Of a stretch of DNA of 18,445 nt, positions 9,954-18,445 are shown piece by piece. The stretch's first letter is position 1. Each line of letters begins with the position of its first letter. The DNA is taken from NCBI GenBank assembly GCA_001970855.1, contig LSSN01002653.1, positions 1-18,445 on the forward strand. Direction: 5' to 3'. A model generated the notes under the pieces. The model was given only the letters and a program-made list of their open reading frames with translations, did not search any database and was not told the origin of the DNA. Origin of the DNA: Smittium culicis. Taxonomy: Eukaryota; Kickxellomycota; Harpellomycetes; Harpellales; Legeriomycetaceae. A program made the translations under genes and the position numbers.

Positions 9954-10595
9954 TCAAAAACAATTATTAAATTAAAGTTATTAGAAAAAATAATATTTCA
10001 AATCAAAATAGATAAACATATAAATAAAACTGAAATAGTAAAAAGTAAATTGGTTTTAAATTTACGCAAGCATAAAATTTTTAATAAAGTGTAACAAATT
10101 CTCTTATCTATTTAAAACTACAAACCCAGATTTTTTCAAGTATCTAAAGTATATTTTACAAAGTTGAATTATCGATAAAAATTGATGACTTGTTATTTAT
10201 ATACTTTTTATTAATCATTCATAATATTATTTCATCCTATAGCTATTAATAATAATATTCCAATTATAAAAAAAATATTCTTTTATATTCTAAAATAATG
10301 AGCATACCTCTCGTAGGAAAAATTTTAATACTTATAATTGATTAATCTGATTCAAATTCACAATAGAATATTAAATTGATTTTTTTGTTTAAAAGATATA
10401 AAATTTCAATATGCCTTGAAAAAAAAATATTAATATTATATTTTGCTGGGACTTTTTGATATACCAAAAATATATTCTCTTGATAGGAAAAATATAATAA
10501 ATTACCTTCTTGACGAAGAAATTAATTTTAGTATTATTTTTCTACGTTAAATGAGTATTTTTTTATATATTTATTATATTTAAGTAGATATATAT

Positions 10596-10631
10596 CAAAT
10601 AAATCAAATAAATCCAATAAATGCAATAAAA
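10596..10631 (+). repeat. 9-base tandem repeat, four units
   Basis: Four units of CAAATAAAT lie in tandem: two exact, then variants beginning CC and GC, the last ending AAAA. The increasing divergence suggests an old expansion. Confidence 0.75.
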
Positions 10632-11268
10632 AAAATTAATCAATTTAATTGTAATTTAATTATTATTTAGTATATTTAATCAGCTATATTAATTTTTTAA
10701 AAAAAAAAAACTTAATTTCAGTACTCAAAGTATTTTCGGTTTATAGATAAAAAAAGTAAATATTATCATTCAATGCAAGTAAATAATATATAGATAACGT
10801 ATAAATTTTAAAGATTAATTCAATTGATATTTTCAGCTAGAAAACTCAGCGAAAAAAATCCGAGCCCTACTTCTTATTTTAATAGGAATTTTATCATGAC
10901 TTTAGCAATTTCACATGAGATAGACTTTTTTAATATCTTATTTCTAGTATCATATTTTATCAATTATCATTTTTCTTTAGGTTATAAAAAATTTGGGCTA
11001 AGATTATTTCAAAATTAAATATTAGCCAAATTTTTATAATAAAGATATTTCCTGGGAAATTAAAAAATAATATCATTATAAATATGAGATTCGGTTTTAA
11101 AAATAACCGAACTTATAATTTAGTTATAATCAAATTTAAATATATTTATTTAGATGTAAGATTAGTTGAAAATACTGATATTGCTTAATTTATATAGAGG
11201 GCATGATTTGTAAAGTATTTTATTAGATCTCAGTCTGTTAAAGTATATATTTTAAATACTAGAATATC

Positions 11269-11312
11269 AAAAATAAAAATAAAAATAAAAATGATTAAAA
11301 ATAAAAAAAAAT
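11269..11312 (+). repeat. AAAAAT short tandem repeat
   Basis: Several AAAAAT units in a row, then a GATTA interruption and a further A-rich unit. A simple-sequence tract with no evident function. Confidence 0.75.
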
Positions 11313-14282
11313 AGAACTTGTATATAAGTAAACGAAAAAAGCGATAAATTTGGAGTTATATTTCTTGGCTAAAAGAGAGCTAGAATTTTTTTAAAAAACT
11401 ACTTAGATACTTTTCATGTTATAGGGGAAATTAAACCATGGTCAAAAACTATTTGTTAAAACAATAATTTCGGATTATAAACATAATTGGCACAATAAAG
11501 TTTAGTTATGAAGATAATAAATCTGGAATCAAAATTTTTAATCGCTATAATTTATCATTTAAATCAAATTTAAATTTAGAATCAATTATCGCAATGGGGA
11601 TTGATAAAATGTATTTAGTATTATTAATAGTTACGTGAGCCACTGTACAGATACTATTTATTCGGGTGAGAAACTTTACAAAATTATATTGTATTGTCAA
11701 AATTATTATACCTGATAAAACATATGATATTGATAATTCACTGGACAAAAATTAATTCTGAAATAATTAAAATTCTAGTTATAATTGTCAAATGTTATTT
11801 TATATGCTTTAAAATCTCAAAATTCACAAAATAATTCAAAATCTTGGTTCGAGCCAATAGAATATAATTTATAGAAAATTTGACGAAATTATATCGAAAA
11901 TCTAAATTAAAATCGTGAATAATAAGGAAAAAAAGTAAAAAAGTATATAATACTAGCTCTTTTCATAATTGAACAACGATTAAATTGGAAATATTACGAC
12001 TTTTAGTGATAGTAAAAAAACAATGAAATGATTATAGTAGCGATTAATTAGATAATCTAAATTATTTAGCATTTTAAAGTTATAATCAATCTGTTAGATT
12101 ATTCTTTATACACTGCTAAAAACAAGGAAAATGAATTTCTAAACTCACTAACGTTATCAGCTATAAATAGTAGAATTGAAACAATCAATTATTATTTTTC
12201 TGAGCAGGGAAATATAGCTACTACTGCTGGAAATTTTAACAAGTCAACTTTTGATATTCTTCTATTATTGCTTAAGATTAAATTTTAGGGAAAAGTGACA
12301 TTGATACTAAACATTATTTAAATTAAAAAAGCGAAAGTTTTAGAGCAAATAAAAATAGATAAATAAAGCATTAGCCTTTTTCAGTGGTAAAATTAATGAT
12401 TTAATATGGATTTTTACTATCGCTAATGTTTAAACCTATTAGGATAGGTAATAAACATCGATAGGTCTGTATAAATAAAGGTAGTATTGGAGCAAGTATA
12501 TTTGACCATTATACGTATAAAAGTTGTTTTTAATACATTTAAAGTATAGTATATTTTTCGGATAATCTGGGACCCGAAATTAAAAAAAGATAATTGTAGG
12601 AAAACTAGGTCTGTTATATAAGAATTAATGAAAAATTTCAAAATTTGCTTTAAAATGAGCATTGAAATAAACTTTGATGAAGCTAATTTATCAAATAATA
12701 GTAGGCGTATGCAAATATAAGAACAAAATAAAAACGAACATATAAAAATTGAATTCTAAGCTCTTTATGGTGTGCGATGTAGAAAATTCCTATTACAATC
12801 ATTAAAATTATATAGAGGGAAAAATTTTATTTAAAAATTGAGTCTCAAAGTATCTGTATTATAACACAGCTCCAAGATATCTTGTAAGAAATTTAATATA
12901 TTTGCTAACATAAAACGAGATAAAAGAATGTATATATTGTCATATATTATAAATCTGTATATTTATTTGTATAATTGAAAAAAATAGGATTAAAATTCTA
13001 ATTACAATTACGCCTAATATTATGCTTATACTAAATGCATAATCTCAAAAAATGCAAAATTAAATATAGAAAGAGGAAAAAATATAGTTTAACTTATAAA
13101 AAAAACCTGATCATGTGTTATTCTACACGTTTTGTGACAAAATATGTAAAATTTAATATCTAATATACAATAAAATTTTTTTAATAAAGAAGAGGAATAA
13201 AAAATTAAAATAAAATCCCTAGCTCTAAATTGGAATTTTAATCCATGAATGGGGTGGAGGAGTGGATATAAATTACATATAAATAATATCAAGATACTTT
13301 TTACAAAGATTTTACCATTTTAGAAAATGTTATAAAAGCATATATCTAGGGTTATATGAGATATTTTCACAGACATCATTATTCTCTGAATAGACTGCCA
13401 CAAAAGAAAAAAATATAGGATTGAATATAAATCTAATGGGAGTTTTCTTCAATAATTAACATCATAAATTGTGATTAAAGAAATCATAATTTTTAAAAAA
13501 ATAATACACACGAAGCTAAAAAAGACAATATATTTCAAAATAAAATAAATAATAACCAAAAAAAATTCTTACTCAGATAATATTATTAAAAAGTCAAAGT
13601 TAACTAGTCCAAAAAATAAGATATACATCGAGCGAGATTTTTGTGTATTTATAATTCAAAATGTGCGCAAAATAACTATTTTTGAGTGTAGTAGTTATAA
13701 TTAAGAAAATTTTATACCTGTAAATACTAAGCTAAAAAAACAACAAACTTTAATTTAGTGAACTAAGAATCTAGAATTTTCAAAATACGAAATGAACAGG
13801 AATAGAAACATAATTGACTAAAATAATGTAAGGTTTATAATATAATTTTTTAATTTTTATTGTATATCTAGCTAGGATAATACTATTTAATAATGTTTAC
13901 AAACATAAATATAATAGATTTAATTTAATTGAAGTCTATCATAATTATAATACATACAATAATAAGTTTAATAAACCTAAATTAGATCCGTAACAATTTT
14001 ATAGTATTTAAATCTATTCAATAAATTTAAATCATATAAGGTATAAAGATTTAACTTAATTTTTTAAATTCTATATAAATATAATCTGCGTAAATATTTA
14101 ACTTGCTTGTACTTGTATATATTTGATCATCTAATCATAAAAGAAGAAGTTTTATTTTATGAAAAGATAAATCTATATTTTTTTATTGATTATTAGTGAT
14201 TAGATTCGAGTTTTTCTAAATTTAGTCATTCAACTCATTTTTAATAGATGTAAATAAATTCAAAATAGTTCTACGTGTCTAA

Positions 14283-14520
14283 TGGAAAAGATATTTCATG
14301 GGTATCGAATAAGGAGAAAAAGATATAGGTTGCAAATAGAAAAAAAATCTATAGTAAGAAAAAAAGAAATATAAAAAAATATGAAAATATGAAAATTAGA
14401 ATGAAAATAGAGAGGGAAATTTACTAAAAAAAGAAAAAAATACATTCATTTAAAAAGAAAATAATAAAAAGTGGAAATGTGATGAATGAAACGAGTTAAA
14501 AAAAGTTGTAAGAATATGAA
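14283..14520 (+). other. Purine-rich tract on the + strand
   Basis: About 240 bases are dominated by A and G on the + strand, with very few C and scattered T, in runs such as GAAAAAAAG and AGAGAGGGAAA. No open frame of note crosses it. Such tracts can exclude nucleosomes or arise from decayed simple repeats. Confidence 0.5.
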
Positions 14521-14825
14521 ATTTTTTTTGAGGAGCAACTGTAATTGAATTTAAAAATAATAATGACCATATTTTAGCATGTAGAAAAATTATTTAGGTA
14601 TAAAAATCAAAGGAATAAAAGTGTAAAGCAGATAGTTTTGTGATACTTGGAAGTATTGCACAAAAAAATACTATTTATTTTTAAAAGTTGAAATTCAAGC
14701 CAGGCCATTAACTTTTTTTTTTGGTTGAAAAAATAAAAAAAATTAAATCAAACGCATTAACTGTTTCTAGCCTAATAATATTAAACAACATAAATTATAT
14801 GGCTTTTTAATGATATATGAGCAAG

Positions 14826-14914
14826 TTTATTATTTGCTGCTATTTTACAAGAAAAATATAATTTTACATATCGGAATTAAATTATTTTTACTATAAAAAT
14901 TTGGCTATATTTGA
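14826..14914 (+). repeat. Dispersed repeat family, fragment D
   Basis: It shares TTTATTATTTGCTG exactly with copy C, then ACAAGAAA versus TCAAGAAA, ATAATT, and AATTAAATTATTTT followed by ACTA, TTGGCT and ATATTTG, all in the same order and spacing. It lacks the ACTGTAAC / CTCTTCG half. It is probably an old truncated copy about 9 kb from copy C. Confidence 0.45.
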
Positions 14915-17099
14915 TAGATTACAAATAGTCATTCGCCCATTAAAGGTTAAATATGCTTTTGAAAAGTAAATTTACGGTAATTTTTTGGCCAAAAAGTTAT
15001 CGAAAATGCATATAATATGCTATCCAGGATTTACAGGAATAAATTTAGTCAAATTATCAAAGTATTATTTAAAAATCAATATGTTTTTTATCCAATATCC
15101 AAAATGAAATAAAATAATATCGATTCGAAAATAATTCAGAAATTATGATATTCATTCACAAAAAATCCAAAAAAGTAAGTCAATAAAAATTTGAATATCC
15201 GTCGTTATATCCTGTTAGAGACTAAGTGAATTTTATTTGTGGTATACTATTTAATATTAATAAATGGAAAAATAATTTAACAATCAAAAATAAATGTTAT
15301 GTATAAAAATCTCGAAAAAAATTAAACGTGCTAATTATTGCAAAAAAAAAAATTAATGTAGATATTTTGGTATATATGAATTAAATTTTTCAGTTTTGCA
15401 CTTATTTTATTTAGTTTATTTTTATTTTTATATTTATAATATCTATTAAATATATACCAAAAATCAAAATTCAAAAATTAAAATAACTATATTTAAATGT
15501 AAAATTTATAAAAAATTAAAATTATCCGAATATGTCAGAGTATAAAATGAATAAATGCAATATAATTGATCTCTTTTTCCGTAAATTTCGATTGATTCTG
15601 AATATGAATTTTTTTTTTAAAAAAGTTTAATTTATAAGTATATACAATGTGCACTTCATTTTTTGGATACTGTAGATCGATTACATATTCAATCCCAAAT
15701 CAGCAGCAGTAATTTTTTATACTATGAAGTTTTTTTTTTCAATTATACTAGAAAAAAAATCTAGAAAGATAACAAAAATACCTGGATGCACAAAATAACA
15801 ATTAAAATTGTTATTTTTTGAACTTTTGGATAATAAAATTTTTTTTATATTTATGTTTAGTTATTACTATTCGATTATAATCGTGTAAATATACTTATTA
15901 AACAGTTTTTATAAAAAAAATTCCTACAAGTTATTTTCAAGCTGATGCTTTTTTATACTCTATTTGAACTTTTGACTTATTAAATATTGTAGATTTGTAT
16001 CCTCAAAAATACCTTTAATTAAAATATTTCAAATACTAGTATGTATGAAAACACTTTTTGTCACTTAAAAACTTTTTAAAATATAAATGTAACCCTTTTA
16101 AGTTGTAACTCGTAGATGTAGATTAGCGAAATAATTTTATTTTTATCTAATTATTTCAATCCATATCTTGATTTAATCCTTGATATGTTATATATGCTTT
16201 AATTATAACATCTGCTCCAGAATTTTTACTAGATTATTTTAACTAGAATGTGTTCTTTTTTTTAGGTTTAATATTTCATATTTATTTTTCTCATAAATTA
16301 TATATTGATCACTAAGTAAGCCTTTAATATTGCTTTGATTTCAATCATAATATAAATTAAAAAGTTTTGAATTCGAACGATGCTTATAATTTTTATCATT
16401 TATATAATAATGAATTACATGCTAGTATAATTTTAAATTTTTTTCGGTACAAATTTCCCAATAAACTCTAATATTTCGAATAAACAAGTATTTATATGAT
16501 AGCTCATTTGAATTAAACCAGGAAAAAATTTTTATATCCATCTTCGAATTAATCAAGGGCTGATTTTTTTATATTTTTGTAAAGATATGTTGACAAATAT
16601 TACTAATCTTGGAATATGCTAAAATATAACCTTTGACGATTACTAAATGTAGCGAGGTATAGATAAATACTCTAATAACCTATTTAAAGATAAAAATATC
16701 AAGTAAATGATAAGTGTTATTTTTTGATAAGCTAAATAATTTTTATTTAATTTTGTTCGTGCATTTATTAATGTATTTTGTTATATTTTTTTATAAGTTG
16801 AGCAGATTTTATTTTACATTGTAAAAATTCGACTGGTATTAATTAAATTAAACTAAAATTTGATATTTTTTATAAGTTGATTCACTAAAAAATAATAAGA
16901 CTGAAATTATTAAAATTAGTCAAGTTCTTTAGAGGGAAGATTAATTTTAATAATAAGGATTGGAAGAAATTTAAGTGTTACCATCTTACTGGATAAATAT
17001 ATACTGAAAATTAAAAACGATTGTTAATATATTAAATAAAATGAATAAAAATTTTTTTATAGTATACTATTTAAATACACGTTATTTTTATTCATTCCA
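14915..17099. other. Gene-free AT-rich region before the right-hand block
   Basis: No gene seen. The + strand changes from A-rich to T-rich near 15,600. It contains the 26-base palindrome at 15792-15817. No tRNA-like or domain-coding signal was found. Confidence 0.55.
15792..15817. repeat. Near-perfect 26-base palindrome
   Basis: AAAATAACAATT and AATTGTTATTTT are exact complements separated by AA. It is followed by more T, so it resembles a hairpin with a T-run, but there is no transcript next to it to terminate. It could extrude as a cruciform. Confidence 0.6.
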
Positions 17100-17246
17100 T
17101 CTTCGGCAAAGTAAAATTTATACGGCGCAATGGAGAAAATATATCCCCTACCATTTTTTAATATAAATTAATATACGCTCTAAAGAACTCGATTAATCAT
17201 TAAATTATACTTTAAAGAAGAAAATTTTTTAAGTAATACAGAGTTA

Positions 17247-17723
17247 AAATCGGTTCAGCCAATTTGATCGAGAATTTTTTGCGAGGCGATAGTACGTATC
17301 ATTGATGGTATAGTTTGACCAAAATTTATGCATAACTATATTATCAGCAGAATTCCGGTGTTTTCGGTTAAGGTAGCACCGATTGCTCTCTCTTTGGGGA
17401 ATAGGTATTCAGGATCGGCGTATTAAATCAGATAATTTGTGGATAAATCGAGTGAATATATACACCGATAGAAGCTTGGAGGTATTATTGTCATAATATA
17501 AAATCCTATGAACTAACCGATTTATATTGCTAACGTAAATGGTTGGTCAGGGATTGAATGCTAAATTTTCTTTGTATGATATGTATGTATTCACAGGGAA
17601 TAATATTATACCAGAGTGAGGGTTTATTTGGCATGAATTTTTAATTGGGTGGCCACGTCGTTTTTCTATAGGAGCTAAAATTTTAGGTTTAGTAACCCTT
17701 GGTAGATACGGCTTCTTTGGTCT
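17247..17723 (-). pseudogene. 159-codon frame broken by two TGA stops, basic AT-hook-like start
   Basis: A single minus-strand frame runs from 17723 to 17247 with only two interruptions, TGA at 17547-17549 and TGA at 17409-17411, before TAA at 17244-17246. The first part is basic and proline-rich (PKKPYLPRVTKPK) and leads to KRRGHPIKNS, one substitution from an AT-hook-like KRRGRP core; CGC to CAC is a C-to-T change on the other strand. The second part holds NINRLVHRILYYDN and the third NYTINDTYYRLAKNSRSNW. Both TGA codons could come from TGG or CGA by C-to-T mutation. With composition like this roughly ten stops would be expected in 159 codons. No catalytic motif of reverse transcriptase, integrase or transposase is visible. 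Confidence 0.4.
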
Positions 17724-17877
17724 TCAATCCTATAGATGTCGCTAGAACTGAGGAAAGCTATTACTGATATCAGCTAGAAAATCTTAGCAGCGTTTTTATT
17801 AAATTTGATGAAATAGTTTTGATTCGACTCTCGATAAAATTCTATATCCGGTATTATTTCAATAACAGGCTTGATTA

Positions 17878-18024
17878 AATATTTAATACTCGTATTTCAA
17901 ATACCTTGATAAATTCGGAAAAAATAGGATAAGTGGCATGCTCAACTGTATTATCTGAAAGCTGAAAGATTGCCGATTTGCATTCTTTTATCGAGTCAAC
18001 CTTTCGATTATCACCTCTGTATAT
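17878..18024 (-). pseudogene. Gag-like open segment, 49 codons
   Basis: This minus-strand frame is open between TAA at 18025-18027 and TAA at 17875-17877. It reads YRGDNRKVDSIKECKSAI (2-19), then LSDNTVEHATYPIFSEF (22-38). The order 'YGD-N/D-K ... A..L..L.q.t ... Y..F..F' recalls the C-terminal half of LTR-retrotransposon Gag proteins, where a GDP(N) motif precedes a helix and a YxxxF motif. It lacks a start codon and is cut off on both sides, so it would be a relic. The similarity is judged by eye and weak. Confidence 0.3.
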
Positions 18025-18267
18025 TTACGCCAAAAAGTTGATCATTTGAGATGCTAAAATGGGAGTAGATGTCTCGTTAGATATTTTTAAATCTAAAAAG
18101 CGCTACTGCTTAGAACTCTATTTGGATCTACGGCTTAAATTTTGCTCTTTGGAAACGAATAGGTCAATAGAATAAGTGGAAGATCTTTATTTTTGAGGGG
18201 AAAATGCTGATATTTGAAGTTATCAAGCTCTAGTGCTTTTTTTTATGATAACAGTGACTTTCCTCTA

Positions 18268-18444
18268 TTTGAGTCTGGTACGAAAGTTTTTTGTAGTAGG
18301 AAAATTTTCTGTGAAATCGACAGCGATATTAGGTCTGGCAAACTGATTGCGGATTAACGCATAGGTATAGGCCGTGTCATCGTATGTCACTCGTTGTGTA
18401 AATTCTGAAATACCTGAAATATCTGCTTCCAAAGTGGACAGCCT
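18268..18444 (-). CDS. Open frame entering from the right edge, 59 codons, unidentified
   Basis: Read leftwards, this minus-strand frame is open from the window edge to TAG at 18265-18267. Its upstream part and start lie outside the window. Visible motifs are LSTLEADISG (2-11), FTQRVTYDDTAYTYALIRNQ (15-34) and ENFPTTKNFRTRLK (46-59). Composition is balanced and the DNA is much richer in G+C than most of the window, so I take it as real coding sequence rather than chance. The stop may be premature. Further open pieces on the same strand follow. The start of a retroelement Gag-type protein is one possibility; I recognise no domain. Confidence 0.4.
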
Positions 18445-18445
18445 T

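Larger units (their letters stand above)
7913..14282. other. Gene-free AT-rich desert
   Basis: Over six kilobases without a supportable gene. Open frames of 64 to 79 codons (for example 10824-11018 +, 12423-12662 -, 13089-13292 -) have the I/F/N/K-rich composition expected from random AT-rich DNA and no domains. Contents are short tandem repeats, hairpins and a pair of short repeats near 8378 and 8847. From about 9,000 the + strand is A-rich. Confidence 0.6.
17100..18445 (-). mobile_element. Less AT-rich block with decayed minus-strand coding pieces, probable transposon remnant
   Basis: From about 17,100 the sequence changes character: G and C are visibly more frequent, poly-A and poly-T runs become rare, and at least three open pieces lie on the minus strand in the same order and direction. 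That fits a mobile element inserted into the AT-rich desert and decayed by point mutation, with its 5' end beyond the right edge. No long terminal repeat, target duplication, zinc knuckle or polymerase motif was found inside, so the class is open. An ordinary decayed host gene is the alternative. Confidence 0.35.

Noticed and set aside
10824..11018. 64-codon + strand frame with hydrophobic stretches
   Set aside because: It starts at TTG, its composition is that of random AT-rich sequence, and it lacks a leader or composition shift.
11840..11860. tRNA-like T-arm (TTGG TTCGAG CCAA)
   Set aside because: The loop is one base short, and no matching acceptor, D arm or A box is found upstream.
12423..12662. 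79-codon minus-strand frame
   Set aside because: Length and I/F/N/K-rich composition are compatible with chance. No motif.

Overview
This is a very AT-rich eukaryotic window, by eye about one fifth G+C across most of its length. It has one clearly intact gene, one broken gene, and a less AT-rich block at the right end that carries decayed coding frames. A fungus is the best fit. The intact protein belongs to the WrbA/Pst2/Alt a 7-like flavodoxin quinone reductases, and the broken gene looks like a fungal small secreted protein. I cannot name the phylum. Such low G+C outside genes could come from repeat-induced C-to-T mutation (RIP) in an ascomycete or from a genome that is AT-rich throughout.

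Layout. 1-4,500 is gene-poor and AT-rich, with T-rich runs on the + strand and two diverged copies (A and B) of a dispersed repeat. 4,500-5,520 is a compact gene island: an upstream region with two TTAGTAA sites and a TATA-like box, a CA-rich leader, and an uninterrupted 203-codon NAD(P)H:quinone oxidoreductase gene. 5,680-6,055 holds the longest repeat copy (C), so the gene lies between copies of this family. 7,287-7,673 is a signal-peptide gene with a premature TAA followed by 47 more open codons. 7,680-17,100 is a desert with hairpin-forming inverted repeats, short tandem repeats, a purine-rich tract, another repeat fragment (D), and blocks of opposite A/T skew. From about 17,100 to the right edge the DNA is noticeably richer in G+C, and three separate open stretches lie on the minus strand. 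I read this as the edge of a decayed mobile element, possibly an LTR retrotransposon with a Gag-like segment.

Working together: there is no operon and no metabolic cluster. The pattern is a stress-type redox gene and a decaying secreted-protein gene in repeat-derived AT-rich DNA, as in gene-sparse compartments of some fungal genomes. I did not find a convincing new multi-gene system. The best leads are the interrupted secreted protein, the 159-codon minus-strand frame near 17.25-17.72 kb, and the altered active-site positions of the quinone reductase. No tRNA, rRNA or CRISPR array could be supported.
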